A stretch of 64,000 bases of DNA from Bacilli bacterium. GTDB taxonomy: Bacteria; Bacillota_I; Bacilli_A; RF39; UBA660. This document shows positions 42,042-50,939 of this stretch, piece after piece. Numbering within the stretch: the first letter of the stretch is position 1; every line of letters starts with the position of its first letter. The notes beneath the pieces are model-generated. The model ran no database searches. It was given only the letters and a program-made list of their open reading frames with translations, and had not been told where the DNA came from. Location of the stretch: the NCBI GenBank assembly GCA_017404385.1, contig JAFRCK010000023.1, forward strand, positions 186,001 to 250,000, in the 5' to 3' direction. Made by a program: the position numbers and the translations under genes.

Positions 42042-43061
42042 CTATAAGTTTTTCTTTTTATCTAACATTTTTTCACTTGATATGATAAAATCTAAATCTT
42101 CCATTTCACATTCATTTATCATTCTATAATAGACTAGAAACTTTATATTATTCATTCCTAAATCATCTAAATGTTCTTTATATCTTTTATATATATCTGA
42201 TAAATATGAAACAAATTTTAATTCCTCTTGAATACCTTTATTCTTACTTCTCATATCATTTACTAAATAAATAAAATTCAATTTTTTATCATCATCAAAA
42301 TGGTTAATAGAATAAAGATATCCTAGAGAATCATAAAACTTATAATACATATCATCCGCTTTTCTATTACTATTTTCCATTAAAGAAATGTACATATTAT
42401 TTTGAAACTTATAAAAATCATGAATCTTTTCAATAGTAATAATTCCTTTATCTAAATTTATATCTTCTTCTAATTCATCTGTTTCTTTAAAAGTCGAAAT
42501 AATATCTGGAATACTATATCCTTTATCAATCATGGTAATAATATCAATTATATTACTTTTATTATATATTTCATCATCTGATAGTACTAATTTTTTAATA
42601 ATTGGAGAAGTTAATATAATTAATTTCTTTTTTACATCTTTATTTGATGATATTATACCTTCACTCATAATATCATCAAATGCCTCCACTACATTTTTTA
42701 TATATTCACTATCTTGAAGTGCTAATCTAGAATCTATATCAAATAAATATGTTAATATTAATTCATAAAAAACAATATTTATTCTATTTTTTTTATTATT
42801 TTTAAATTCTTTATTATAATCTGTTATTAAACTGATATATTTACTTTGAACAGTATCACTCTTCCATGAATTCTCTTTAGTTTTTATAATAATATCTGAT
42901 ATATATCCATCTAAATAATTTAATTCATCAATAGAATCAGTTGAAATACTATTGCATACATTCCTAGCATATTTAATCTTTTTATTAATATCATGAAATG
43001 TTTCTCTAATTTTCAAATCATATTTACCTGTTTTTTTTGTAAAAGCAACTACTTCTCCCAT
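42042..43061 (-). CDS. Hypothetical helical protein inserted between ruvB and queA
   Basis: 339 residues, almost entirely helical and highly charged, with no membrane segments or catalytic motif recognised. It begins [29 protein letters not shown] precedes the ATG. A terminator lies just upstream, after ruvB, so it is probably expressed at a lower level or from its own weak promoter. It interrupts the conserved ruvB-queA order and is probably lineage-specific. Confidence 0.6.
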   Translation of the reverse strand: MGEVVAFTKKTGKYDLKIRETFHDINKKIKYARNVCNSISTDSIDELNYLDGYISDIIIKTKENSWKSDTVQSKYISLITDYNKEFKNNKKNRINIVFYELILTYLFDIDSRLALQDSEYIKNVVEAFDDIMSEGIISSNKDVKKKLIILTSPIIKKLVLSDDEIYNKSNIIDIITMIDKGYSIPDIISTFKETDELEEDINLDKGIITIEKIHDFYKFQNNMYISLMENSNRKADDMYYKFYDSLGYLYSINHFDDDKKLNFIYLVNDMRSKNKGIQEELKFVSYLSDIYKRYKEHLDDLGMNNIKFLVYYRMINECEMEDLDFIISSEKMLDKKKNL

Positions 43062-43086
43062 AAAATCACCAAAATAATTATAACAT

Positions 43087-43117
43087 AAAAAAGGAAGTTT
43101 TTAAAACAAACTTCCTT
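43087..43117 (-). terminator. Terminator after ruvB
   Basis: AAGGAAGTTT / AAACTTCCTT, a 10-bp stem with a 7-base loop and a T run on the minus strand. It includes the ruvB stop codon. Confidence 0.8.
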
Positions 43118-44102
43118 GATGAGATATACCTAAATGTTCATATGCTTTTTCGGTAACAATTCGTCCTCTATTTGTACGCTTTAAATACCCATTTTGAAGT
43201 AAATAAGGTTCATATACATCTTCAATAGTTGCTTTTTCTTCACCAATGGAAGAAGCTAAAGCGTCAATCCCAACTGGACCACCATTAAATTTATATATTA
43301 TTGCCTCAAGTAATTTATGGTCAGTTTCATCTAGTCCATCATCATCAACTTTTAATTTATCAAGACTAGATTTAGTAATATCTATATCTATATAACCATT
43401 ACCATTAACTAACGCAAAGTCTCTTACTCTTTTAAGTAATCTATTAGCAATTCTTGGAGTACCTCTACTTCTTTTAGCTAGTTCTATTGAAGCCATTTCA
43501 TCTATTTCTATATCAAAAACTTTAGCCGTTCTTTTAACAATTGTAGTTAAATCTTCAATAGTATAATAATCCAAATGAGATATAATACCAAATCTATCTC
43601 TTAAAGGAGAAGATAAATCACCTGCACGTGTTGTAGCACCAACTAATGTGAATGGAGGTAAGTCTATCTTAATACTTCTACTAGATCCTTCTCCTCCAAT
43701 TATTATATCTAAAGTATAGTCTTCCATAGCAGGGTACAATATTTCTTCGATAAATCTTGGCATTCTATGTATTTCATCAATAAACAATACATCCCCTGGT
43801 TCAAGAGAAGAAAGTATAGCAGCTAAATCACCAGATTTTTCAATGGTAGGCCCTGATGCTGTTTTAATATTAACTCCTAATTCATTTGCTATTATAAAAG
43901 CAAGTGTTGTTTTACCTAACCCAGGAGGACCATATAATAAAACATGATCTAACGATTCTTCTCTCATTTTAGCAGCTTCAATAAATACTTTTAAGTTTTC
44001 TTTTACATCTTTTTGACCTATATATTCTTTAAGATACTGAGGTCTTAATTTTTCTTCATATTCTTCTTCAGTAACTGCATCTCTTATTATATCTTCATCC
44101 AT
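43101..44102 (-). CDS. ruvB: Holliday junction branch migration ATPase RuvB
   Basis: 333 residues. [19 protein letters not shown], Walker [15 protein letters not shown] (58-65 core), Walker [17 protein letters not shown], sensor 1 [20 protein letters not shown] and the winged-helix end [27 protein letters not shown] are standard RuvB. With RuvA it drives branch migration of Holliday junctions. It is separated from ruvA by tdk and a small membrane protein gene, with short gaps or overlaps throughout, so one operon. Confidence 0.97.
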   Translation of the reverse strand: MDEDIIRDAVTEEEYEEKLRPQYLKEYIGQKDVKENLKVFIEAAKMREESLDHVLLYGPPGLGKTTLAFIIANELGVNIKTASGPTIEKSGDLAAILSSLEPGDVLFIDEIHRMPRFIEEILYPAMEDYTLDIIIGGEGSSRSIKIDLPPFTLVGATTRAGDLSSPLRDRFGIISHLDYYTIEDLTTIVKRTAKVFDIEIDEMASIELAKRSRGTPRIANRLLKRVRDFALVNGNGYIDIDITKSSLDKLKVDDDGLDETDHKLLEAIIYKFNGGPVGIDALASSIGEEKATIEDVYEPYLLQNGYLKRTNRGRIVTEKAYEHLGISHQGSLF

Positions 44103-44104
44103 TT

Positions 44105-44473
44105 TTATTCCCCCTTATCGTTATTATTTAAATCTTCATATTTATAATTTGTTATTTTCATATTATCTTTTTTAGTAATATTATTATAACTACCTTTTAT
44201 ATTATAAGATTCTTTATATATTTTAGTATCCTTTTTTATAAAAAAATGATCTATAAAGAATATTAAAAAGGGAACAAAAGGTATTGCAAATGATACAAAG
44301 AACCAATAAAGAGGTATTATATCTTTACTATATAGATAACCTGTAACAACACAAGCAACAAAACCAACCCATAGTGCTATAGTCATTATTATTTTTTCTT
44401 TTTTAGTTGCATCAGCTTCACCATGTAAATTAAACATCTTTTTATTTTGATATTCAAATAAAGGTTTTTTCAT
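44105..44473 (-). CDS. Small membrane protein of unknown function
   Basis: 122 residues with two membrane helices (about 28-48 and 53-73), a short cytoplasmic start and a charged C-terminal tail. GGGGGTG lies before the ATG, which overlaps the tdk stop (ATGA). ruvB follows after 2 bases. The family is not recognised. The tight fit implies it is co-expressed with tdk and ruvAB. Confidence 0.65.
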   Translation of the reverse strand: MKKPLFEYQNKKMFNLHGEADATKKEKIIMTIALWVGFVACVVTGYLYSKDIIPLYWFFVSFAIPFVPFLIFFIDHFFIKKDTKIYKESYNIKGSYNNITKKDNMKITNYKYEDLNNNDKGE

Positions 44474-45090
44474 ATTAACACCCCCATATCTTTCTTAATA
44501 GAATTTAAATCTATTTTTTTAACTTTTTTTAGGTAACACTTACCACATAATGGTACATATTCAACTTCTTCTTTAGATCCATCTATTAAAATTTCATCAC
44601 CAGTTAAAGTATATTCTCCATTAACTTTTCTACCAACAAATCTTGCTATTTCAGTACATTCACATAAAGTAAAAAGTGGTTCAAGTTCATCAGCAACTTC
44701 CATCAATCTTTCACTACCTTTAAATAGTTCATTTTTAAAATTAACTCTAAGACCATAACATAATACAGGTATATTACAAGCTTTTGTTATTAAATTTAAT
44801 TCATCTATTTGTACTTTACTTAAAAACTGTGCTTCATCAACGAATATACATTTAATATTATCTAATTTTCCTTTCAATATTTCTAAAATAGATTCATCAT
44901 AAGATATTAAATAATCTACATTTCTTTCTAATCCAATTCTAGAAGAAATCTTATTATCAGCTTTCGTATCTATTTTTGGTTTTAAAATAAGAACTTTAGC
45001 ATTATTTTCTTCATAATTATATGCTGTTCTAATTAAATCGATTGTTTTGCCAGAATTCATTGTCGCATATTTAAAATGTAATTTTGCCAT
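44470..45090 (-). CDS. tdk: Thymidine kinase (type II)
   Basis: 206 residues. The P-loop is LHFKYATMNSGKTIDLI, Walker B-like CIFVDEAQFLSK, the substrate lasso GLRVNFKNELFKGSERLME, and zinc Cys residues lie in LFTLCECTEIARF and PLCGKCYLKK. It phosphorylates thymidine in the salvage pathway. It sits inside the ruvA-ruvB operon, which is unusual; cdd, another salvage gene, is at 61.4 kb. AGGTGAT precedes the ATG. Confidence 0.95.
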   Translation of the reverse strand: MAKLHFKYATMNSGKTIDLIRTAYNYEENNAKVLILKPKIDTKADNKISSRIGLERNVDYLISYDESILEILKGKLDNIKCIFVDEAQFLSKVQIDELNLITKACNIPVLCYGLRVNFKNELFKGSERLMEVADELEPLFTLCECTEIARFVGRKVNGEYTLTGDEILIDGSKEEVEYVPLCGKCYLKKVKKIDLNSIKKDMGVLI

Positions 45091-45098
45091 AATATCAC

Positions 45099-45650
45099 CT
45101 ACTTTAATAATAATTTTAATGCTTCTTTTATTTTCTCTTCTATAGATAAATCTCCATTAATTTTAGGAATAATTTTACTTATATCACTATTTTTATATCC
45201 TAAAGCAAGTAATGCATCAGTCAATTCATCATCTATAACAACATTCATTTCTTTTTTACTTACTAATTTACCTTTTAAATCAAGAATAATTTGTCTAGCA
45301 ACTTTATCTCCAATTTTAGGGAATTTTTTTAAATATAATATATTTTCCCTTTCAATGGCATCTATAAGTCCATCAAGTGAACCAGATGAAAACATAGGAA
45401 GTGCCATTTTAGGACCCAAACCTTTAACATTAATTAATTTTAAAAACATTTCTTTTTCATCAATAGTTTTAAAACCATATAACGAATCTTCATCTTCTCT
45501 AATATGTTCATATGTATAAATTTTACATTCTTCATTTTCCTTAAATGAATAAGGATTTGCAACATATATTTTATACCCAATGCCATTATTATCAATTACG
45601 ATACTCCCAGGGAAAATACTATCTATTGTTCCTTTTATATATTCAAACAT
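45099..45650 (-). CDS. ruvA: Holliday junction DNA helicase subunit RuvA
   Basis: 183 residues, a little shorter than usual (about 200). The N-terminal OB domain is FEYIKGTIDSIFPGSIVIDNNGIGYKI with YTYEHIREDE..YGF. The helix-hairpin-helix parts are FLKLINVKGLGPKMALPMFSSG and FPKIGDKVARQIILDLKGKL. The C-terminal domain III is DALLALGYKNSDISKII. It binds four-way junctions and loads RuvB. Two ATGs are adjacent; 45650 is better spaced from GAGG than 45653. Confidence 0.95.
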   Translation of the reverse strand: MFEYIKGTIDSIFPGSIVIDNNGIGYKIYVANPYSFKENEECKIYTYEHIREDEDSLYGFKTIDEKEMFLKLINVKGLGPKMALPMFSSGSLDGLIDAIERENILYLKKFPKIGDKVARQIILDLKGKLVSKKEMNVVIDDELTDALLALGYKNSDISKIIPKINGDLSIEEKIKEALKLLLK

Positions 45651-45678
45651 CATATCACCTCAATTATTTTACAAATTA

Positions 45679-45687
45679 ATTATAACA
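45679..45687 (-). promoter_or_regulatory. Extended -10 promoter of the ruvA operon
   Basis: Minus strand TGT-TATAAT, the TGnTATAAT form, 29 bases before the start. There is no clear -35 box. Confidence 0.5.
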
Positions 45688-45721
45688 CATAAAACATTTG
45701 TTTGTATACTATAAATTTAAA

Positions 45722-45745
45722 AAACTATAACATTTGTTATAGTTT
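45722..45745 (-). terminator. Terminator of the rplU-obg operon
   Basis: AAACTATAAC / GTTATAGTTT, a 10-bp stem with a 4-base loop. On the minus strand the stem's right arm runs into a T tract. It begins at the obg stop. Confidence 0.8.
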
Positions 45746-47015
45746 ATTCTGTATATTCAAATTCGTAATCAAGAATTCTAACATAGTCTCCTTCTTGAAT
45801 ACCCATCTTTTGAAGTTCTTCATCAACACCCATTCTTCTAAGTTTATTTGAAAACCTTCTCATACCTTCATCCGAAAATTTAGTCATTTTAAATAATTTT
45901 TCGATTTTTTCACTATGAATAACATAAACACCATTATCATCTACTTCAATTGTAAATGGTTGTTCTTCTTTAAACTTATATAAAATATGACTTTCTATTT
46001 CATCATCTTCATACAAATCAACTTCTTCAATCAAATCTAATTCATCGGCAAGATAAGTAAGCATTTCATCTATTCCTTGACCAGTTAAACCACTAATTTC
46101 AAGTATTTCTTCTTTTACTTTCTTTTTAAATTCTTTTAAATTCTCAATAGATTCAGGCATATCCATTTTATTAGCAATTATAATCTCTTTTTTATTAGCT
46201 AATTTTTCACTATATTCTTTTAATTCACTTCTTATTGTTAAATAATCTTCATATGGATCTCTGCCTTCAATACCAGACATATCCACAATATGAGCAATAA
46301 TTCTAGTTCTTTCAATATGTCTTAAAAATTTATCACCTAATCCAGCACCTTTAGCAGCACCCTCTATTAACCCTGGAAGATCCGCTACTACAAAAGATCT
46401 ATTATCTTTAGTTTTAACTACACCTAAATTAGGAGTTAATGTAGTAAAGTGATATGAAGCTATTTTAGGCTTTGCCGAACTTATTTTCGATAGTAATGTA
46501 GATTTACCTACTGAAGGTAATCCAACTAGACCTATATCTGCTAAAGACTTAAGTTCTATTTTTAAAGTTTTTTCTTCCCCTGGTTCACCATTTTCAGAAA
46601 AATTAGGAGCAGTATTATTATGTGTTTTAAAGGCTGTATTACCTCTTCCACCTCTACCACCAGCTGCTATTACTACTTCATCATTTTTCTTAGTTAAATC
46701 AGCTATTATAAGGTTAGTATCAAGATCTTTAACAACAGTTCCAAGAGGTACTTTAATAATAACATCTTCTGCATTTTTACCATTCATGTTACTACCTTTA
46801 CCATTTTCACCTTTATGTCCTTTAATCTCTTTTTGATATTTTAAATCTAGTAAAGTTCTAAGTCCTTCATCTACTTTAAATATTATACTAGCACCTTTAC
46901 CACCATTACCGCCATTAGGGCCACCCATTGGTACATATTTTTCTCTTCTAAAACTAGTACAACCATCTCCGCCTTTACCAGCAATTACTTTAATAACTAC
47001 TTCATCAACGAACAT
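45744..47015 (-). CDS. obg: Obg family GTPase (CgtA)
   Basis: 423 residues in the usual three parts. The Gly-rich Obg fold is FVDEVVIKVIAGKGGDGCTSFRREKYVPMGGPNGGNGGKG. The GTPase domain has GLPSVGKSTLLSKIS, FVVADLPGLIEGA, NKMD and SGL. The C-terminal OCT domain ends WGxxG-like in EELQKMGIQEGDYVRILDYEFEY. Obg takes part in 50S ribosome assembly and, in sporulating bacilli, is needed for sporulation onset. ATG 47015 follows GGGGGGTGAT; upstream in-frame residues overlap trmB and lack a site. Confidence 0.97.
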   Translation of the reverse strand: MFVDEVVIKVIAGKGGDGCTSFRREKYVPMGGPNGGNGGKGASIIFKVDEGLRTLLDLKYQKEIKGHKGENGKGSNMNGKNAEDVIIKVPLGTVVKDLDTNLIIADLTKKNDEVVIAAGGRGGRGNTAFKTHNNTAPNFSENGEPGEEKTLKIELKSLADIGLVGLPSVGKSTLLSKISSAKPKIASYHFTTLTPNLGVVKTKDNRSFVVADLPGLIEGAAKGAGLGDKFLRHIERTRIIAHIVDMSGIEGRDPYEDYLTIRSELKEYSEKLANKKEIIIANKMDMPESIENLKEFKKKVKEEILEISGLTGQGIDEMLTYLADELDLIEEVDLYEDDEIESHILYKFKEEQPFTIEVDDNGVYVIHSEKIEKLFKMTKFSDEGMRRFSNKLRRMGVDEELQKMGIQEGDYVRILDYEFEYTE

Positions 47016-47028
47016 AATATCACCCCCC

Positions 47029-47667
47029 TTAATTCTTATAAACTGCATCTAAATAATATATTTGTCTATGTTCTTTAATATATTGTTTCTCAAAATCAGT
47101 AACAATATTCTCAATCTTTCTTTCATCATTATGTAAATCCATACTAACTCTATTAAATGAATACCAGTACTGACTTAAACTTTCTAATGCCGAAGAAAAT
47201 AATATCTTATTATCTGTTTTTAAAATTATATGCTTATCTTTCTTAAATACTCTATCATATAGTCTTAAATAACTTTCATGAGTAAATCTTTTTCTTTCAT
47301 CTTGTTTCTTAGGCCATGGTTCAGAAAAAGTAAGATAAATAGTATTTATCTCTTTAAAGAATATTTCACCTAGATCTCTTGCATCAGCATGTATAAATCT
47401 TAAATTAGTTAACTGATTGCTAATTAAACTTTGAGCTGCATATCCAATTTGATTCATATCTAGTTCTAAACCAATAAAGTTTAGATTAGGATGAGCTAAA
47501 GCCATCTTAATAATAAAACTACCTCTACCAGAACCTAGTTCTAACATTATAGGTCTATCATTATTAAAAACATCTTTCCATTTACCTTTAAATAATTCTG
47601 GATTCTTAATAACATATTTACTATCTTCTATAGCATAACCTGCATTTTTTACTCTATTATATTTCAT
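47029..47667 (-). CDS. trmB: tRNA (guanine-N7)-methyltransferase TrmB
   Basis: 212 residues. LELGSGRGSFIIKMA is the SAM loop, FIGLELDMNQ the acidic strand end, FIHADARDL follows, and IYLTFSEPWPKKQDERKRFTHESYL is the family signature. It methylates G46 of tRNAs. In Firmicutes trmB is not usually in the obg operon; here it lies between rpmA and obg, 13 bases from obg, behind a partial terminator. AAGGAG precedes the start. Confidence 0.96.
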   Translation of the reverse strand: MKYNRVKNAGYAIEDSKYVIKNPELFKGKWKDVFNNDRPIMLELGSGRGSFIIKMALAHPNLNFIGLELDMNQIGYAAQSLISNQLTNLRFIHADARDLGEIFFKEINTIYLTFSEPWPKKQDERKRFTHESYLRLYDRVFKKDKHIILKTDNKILFSSALESLSQYWYSFNRVSMDLHNDERKIENIVTDFEKQYIKEHRQIYYLDAVYKN

Positions 47668-47690
47668 AAAAACTCCTTTTTATATAGAAA

Positions 47691-47714
47691 AAATATCATC
47701 ATAAGATGATATTT
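47691..47714 (-). terminator. Terminator or attenuator between rpmA and trmB
   Basis: AAATATCATC / GATGATATTT, a 10-bp stem with a 4-base loop and six T on the minus strand, 3 bases past the rpmA stop. It would reduce obg and trmB expression relative to the ribosomal proteins. Confidence 0.8.
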
Positions 47715-47716
47715 AA

Positions 47717-48001
47717 TTATTCTGCATAAACACTAGCTTGTTTCTTATCTTTACCTTTTCTTTCAAATCTAACTATACCATCTATTTTAGCAAATAATGT
47801 ATGATCAGTACCGATACCAACATTATTACCTGGATATACTTTAGTTCCTCTTTGACGATAAAGAATTGAACCAGCTGTAACAAATTCACCATCTGATGCT
47901 TTAGCACCTAATCTTCTACCAGCAGAATCTCTTCCATTATGTGTAGAACCTTGTGCTTTAACGTGCGCAAATTTTTGTATATTTAACTCTATTCTAAACA
48001 T
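47717..48001 (-). CDS. rpmA: Ribosomal protein bL27 with cleavable N-terminal extension
   Basis: 94 residues. [40 protein letters not shown] and [20 protein letters not shown] are bL27. The protein starts [16 protein letters not shown], an extension of the type removed by the Prp protease in Firmicutes (usual site LQFF/A; here IQKF/A). Cleavage frees the N-terminus that reaches the ribosomal peptidyl transferase centre. The prp gene is the immediate upstream neighbour. Confidence 0.96.
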   Translation of the reverse strand: MFRIELNIQKFAHVKAQGSTHNGRDSAGRRLGAKASDGEFVTAGSILYRQRGTKVYPGNNVGIGTDHTLFAKIDGIVRFERKGKDKKQASVYAE

Positions 48002-48006
48002 GAGAC

Positions 48007-48303
48007 TTACCTCCTTATTATTTTTATATAATCTTTATAATCGTTTTCTAATTGTTCTAAAAGAAGTATCATATTCTTAATTAATTTATTAACAATTTCA
48101 TCTTCTTTTAAAATTCTAATAATTATCTTATTATCTAAATCACTATAATCTATTGCATCACTATCTATTTCTATAATAGCATTAATTGTTGTTATAACAA
48201 TAGAACTAACTGATGCACATACTATATCTTTTCCAGATTCTTCATAACCAGAATGTCCAGATACGGTAATTAATTTATCTTTACTTAAATCAACTTTAAT
48301 CAT
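48007..48303 (-). CDS. prp: Ribosomal-processing cysteine protease Prp
   Basis: 98 residues. The catalytic His17 in [20 protein letters not shown] and Cys29 are 12 residues apart, as in known Prp (YsxB). The enzyme removes the N-terminal extension of bL27. It lies between rplU and rpmA, the universal order in Firmicutes. An overlapping Shine-Dalgarno (AGAGGT) precedes the start, 9 bases after rplU. Confidence 0.93.
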   Translation of the reverse strand: MIKVDLSKDKLITVSGHSGYEESGKDIVCASVSSIVITTINAIIEIDSDAIDYSDLDNKIIIRILKEDEIVNKLIKNMILLLEQLENDYKDYIKIIRR

Positions 48304-48312
48304 AATAACCTC

Positions 48313-48609
48313 TTACTTAATAGAAGTAATTTTAACTTTAGTATATGGTTGTCTATGACCTTGTGTTTTATGAAAATTGTTCTTTTGTCTATATTTAAAT
48401 ACAACAATTTTCTTTTGTTTACCTTGTTTAACAATTTCACCAGTTACTTTAGCTCCTGATACATATGGAGTACCAACTTTACCATCAAGCATTAATACTT
48501 TATCAAAAGTAACTTTATCTTTTTCAGCACCTTCTAATTTTTCAACAAAAATTTCAGCACCTTCAGTAACTGTATATTGTTTACCACCAGTTTCAATAAT
48601 TGCTTTCAT
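48313..48609 (-). CDS. rplU: Ribosomal protein bL21
   Basis: 98 residues. The start [17 protein letters not shown], then [29 protein letters not shown] and the C-terminal [19 protein letters not shown] are diagnostic. It is the first gene of the rplU-prp-rpmA-trmB-obg operon, preceded by a structured leader (48610-48709) and a consensus promoter. AAGGAGGT lies 6 bases before the ATG. Confidence 0.97.
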   Translation of the reverse strand: MKAIIETGGKQYTVTEGAEIFVEKLEGAEKDKVTFDKVLMLDGKVGTPYVSGAKVTGEIVKQGKQKKIVVFKYRQKNNFHKTQGHRQPYTKVKITSIK

Positions 48610-48709
48610 ACTTTACCTCCTTTTTTATAAATTAAGACTCGCCATTAAGGTACTATTACTAGTTTTAAAACCTAATCAGTGCGGTTGTAATACGTGAGGC
48701 ATTACAAAC
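48610..48709 (-). ncRNA. L21 leader RNA (cis-regulatory)
   Basis: About 100 bases between the rplU promoter and start. The RNA contains TTGTAAT / ATTACAA (7 bp, closing GCCTCACGT) and then TTAGGT...ACCTTAA flanking a CCGC...GGCG pair region, with GTCTTAA following. This layout fits the L21 leader family of low-GC Gram-positives, thought to give autogenous control by L21. The family assignment is from memory; a covariance-model search would settle it. Confidence 0.72.
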
Positions 48710-48715
48710 ATATTA

Positions 48716-48744
48716 ATTCTAGCATTTTGGTATCACTTTGTCAA
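48716..48744 (-). promoter_or_regulatory. Promoter of the rplU operon
   Basis: Minus strand TTGACA (48739-48744), a 17-base spacer and TAGAAT (48716-48721). Confidence 0.82.
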
Positions 48745-48773
48745 CTGTTTTTGTTTAAAACAAAAAGAAAAAA

Positions 48774-48788
48774 GACTATACCCTAGTC
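48774..48788 (-). terminator. Short terminator after the zinc-ribbon protein gene
   Basis: GACTA / TAGTC closing a 5-base loop, then on the minus strand TTTTTTC. The stem is short, so it is of moderate strength. Confidence 0.6.
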
Positions 48789-48790
48789 AT

Positions 48791-49345
48791 TTATTCATTA
48801 TCAGTTATTGTATATTTATTTATATAACCATTATCATCATAATCAATCATTACATCATATTCATAAAATTGATAGTTTCCAATTTCTTTTAAACTATCTC
48901 TAATCTCAACTATACCTTCTGTTTTATTAGTATTCTTATCGTTATATATTACATATATTTGATGATCTTTATATTTTTTATTGCTAGTTATTATTTGATT
49001 TAAGTCTTGTTTGACAGTTACTCCATTACGTCTACCAACTGCATGTTCTAATGTAAAATTAAAAGTACTCTTTGATACACCATTATCGCTAAAGCCTTTA
49101 ACAATAAAGAAAATAACAACACCTGTAATAGCAAGGAATATAACTAGAAATATAGGAAGCATTATTTTAGCAATTTTACTATTAGTCTTTAGTTGCTCAT
49201 TAATAGTCTTCTTTATTTCTTGATCCATATCTCTTTCTACTATGATATCCGCATCACAGTATTTACATGTAGCTTTATCTAAGTTAGAATCTACTTTAAC
49301 ATTTGCTCCACAATTCGGGCATTTACACGCTATAAATTTAGTCAT
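48791..49345 (-). CDS. Zinc-ribbon membrane protein
   Basis: 184 residues. The N-terminal zinc ribbon (ACKCPNCGANVKVDSN, ATCKYCDADI) has four Cys. One membrane helix is at about residues 62-84, then an extracytoplasmic beta-rich domain (GVTVKQDLNQIITSNKKYKD). The ribbon is of the type found in many Firmicutes membrane proteins; the role is unknown. It is 12 bases after another membrane protein gene, which is likely in the same operon. Confidence 0.72.
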   Translation of the reverse strand: MTKFIACKCPNCGANVKVDSNLDKATCKYCDADIIVERDMDQEIKKTINEQLKTNSKIAKIMLPIFLVIFLAITGVVIFFIVKGFSDNGVSKSTFNFTLEHAVGRRNGVTVKQDLNQIITSNKKYKDHQIYVIYNDKNTNKTEGIVEIRDSLKEIGNYQFYEYDVMIDYDDNGYINKYTITDNE

Positions 49346-49357
49346 TTTTTATCACCT

Positions 49358-49813
49358 CTACCAATCTATTTCTTCTTTACTACTATTTTTATATCCAATG
49401 ATTGTAAATTCTTCCCCATCATGATCATTTTCAAAAATATAATTAATATCATAATTATCTAATGTTTTTTTAGAAAAATATGATAAAGATTCATTACCAA
49501 TTTCTTTACACTTATTCATAGTTATGTTTTTTTCTACTTCGGCTGTTATAAATATTTTATTACCTTTTAGTTCAATAAATAAGTCATCTAATTCTTCAAT
49601 TTCTTTAAATTTTTCTAATTCTTTTACTAAATTTTCATCAACAGTTTTAACTTTAATAATTTTCTCTTCAACATCATTATCCTTTTTATTTATTCTTGTT
49701 TTTTTGTGATCATCAAATAAACATTTAATTCCTAATATAACTCCAACTAACATTAATACTGTTACTATAGCTACTATAATACTAATTAAAACAGCTTTCT
49801 TTTTATAATTCAT
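49358..49813 (-). CDS. Membrane-anchored hypothetical protein
   Basis: 151 residues. One N-terminal membrane helix (about 7-32) is followed by a charged extracytoplasmic part (KKDNDVEEKIIKVKTVDENL and ELEKFKEIEELDDLFIELKG). GGAGGT lies 5 bases before ATG 49813; the frame opens further upstream without a site. It is probably paired with the zinc-ribbon membrane protein that follows. The family is not recognised. Confidence 0.62.
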   Translation of the reverse strand: MNYKKKAVLISIIVAIVTVLMLVGVILGIKCLFDDHKKTRINKKDNDVEEKIIKVKTVDENLVKELEKFKEIEELDDLFIELKGNKIFITAEVEKNITMNKCKEIGNESLSYFSKKTLDNYDINYIFENDHDGEEFTIIGYKNSSKEEIDW

Positions 49814-49863
49814 AATTACCTCCAAAACTATAAAAATTATAGTATAAAATAAATAAATAGTCA

Positions 49864-49890
49864 AAATAAAAAGAGAGTTTATCTCTCTTT
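49864..49890 (-). terminator. Terminator of spoIVB
   Basis: AAAGAGAG / CTCTCTTT, an 8-bp stem with a 5-base loop and a T-rich tail on the minus strand. The stem begins at the spoIVB stop. Confidence 0.8.
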
Positions 49891-50854
49891 ATTCGTCAAG
49901 CATTTTTGTTATAAAAATACCATATCCTTTTTTACAATCATCTACTATAACATGAGTTACTGCTCCTACAAGCTTATTATTTTGAACTATTGGTGAACCA
50001 CTCATTCCTTGAATAATACCACCAGTAGAATTTAATAATTCCTCATCAGTTATAGTAAATAAAATGTTTTTTAAATCGTCTTTTTTATCAATTTTTTCTA
50101 TATTGATACTATATTCTTTAACATTATCCTGATCTATTACTGTAAATATACTGGCACTACCAAGTACTATTTCATCAGGATTTGCTACTTCTATTAAGTT
50201 ATTATTTAATTCTTTTTCATAATAACCATATATACCTTTTAAAGTATTATCAGTAATAGTACCATATTTTTCATTTATATTAGTTGTTGCTTCTTTCTCA
50301 CCTGGGGATCCATTTGATGATTTACTAATTCCAGTTATTATAGATTCATAAATAGAACCACTATCTATATTTAAAATAGTATTAGTAACGCTATCTTGTA
50401 TTTGATGACCTAATGCTATAAATCTTTTATTAGCGGGATCTACCATAGTTAAAGTCCCTATTCCATTAACTTTATCTTTAACATATAAACCTGTTTTATA
50501 ATCATCATTTTCTTTATATAATTTTAAACTAGTATTATATATTTTTTTATTTCTAGAATAAGTAATATCTATCAATTCCTTATCTGAATCATTATTTATT
50601 TCTTTAGTAAAATCATCAATAGATTTTACATCATTATTATTTACTTTAACAATATAATCTCCTGCTTCTATTCCAGAATCTCTAGCAATATATTCATCAT
50701 CTACTTTATAAAGACCAACAACTAGTACTCCTTTAGTTTTAACTTCTATACCTATATTTTGACCACCTAATATAACTTTATCTGAATAAGCCAAAACAGT
50801 TACTGGTAGTAATAAAGATATAAATAAACTTAAAAACAGTCTTTTAAATCTCAT
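49889..50854 (-). CDS. spoIVB: SpoIVB peptidase (S55)
   Basis: 321 residues. The N-terminal signal anchor (LFLSLFISLLLPVTVLAYS) precedes a PDZ domain (about 40-110, DSGIEAGDYIVKVNNNDV). The S55 serine protease domain has ALGHQI (His150) and IQGMSGSPIVQNNKLVGAVTHV (Ser in GMSGSP, about 285-287). SpoIVB is secreted by the forespore into the intermembrane space and cleaves SpoIVFA, releasing SpoIVFB to activate sigma-K. The target proteins are encoded at 1.1-2.4 kb. It is shorter than Bacillus SpoIVB (about 426). I see no convincing sigma-G promoter. Confidence 0.93.
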   Translation of the reverse strand: MRFKRLFLSLFISLLLPVTVLAYSDKVILGGQNIGIEVKTKGVLVVGLYKVDDEYIARDSGIEAGDYIVKVNNNDVKSIDDFTKEINNDSDKELIDITYSRNKKIYNTSLKLYKENDDYKTGLYVKDKVNGIGTLTMVDPANKRFIALGHQIQDSVTNTILNIDSGSIYESIITGISKSSNGSPGEKEATTNINEKYGTITDNTLKGIYGYYEKELNNNLIEVANPDEIVLGSASIFTVIDQDNVKEYSINIEKIDKKDDLKNILFTITDEELLNSTGGIIQGMSGSPIVQNNKLVGAVTHVIVDDCKKGYGIFITKMLDE

Positions 50855-50914
50855 AAAAACTCCTTATAATCTATAGATTACATTATTAGTTTTTACAAAT
50901 TTAGACAAAATAAT

Positions 50915-50939
50915 CAAAAAAATACCATTTTATGGTATT
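50915..50939 (-). terminator. Terminator of nagZ
   Basis: AATACCAT / ATGGTATT, an 8-bp stem with a 3-base loop and a T tract on the minus strand, starting at the nagZ stop. Confidence 0.82.
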
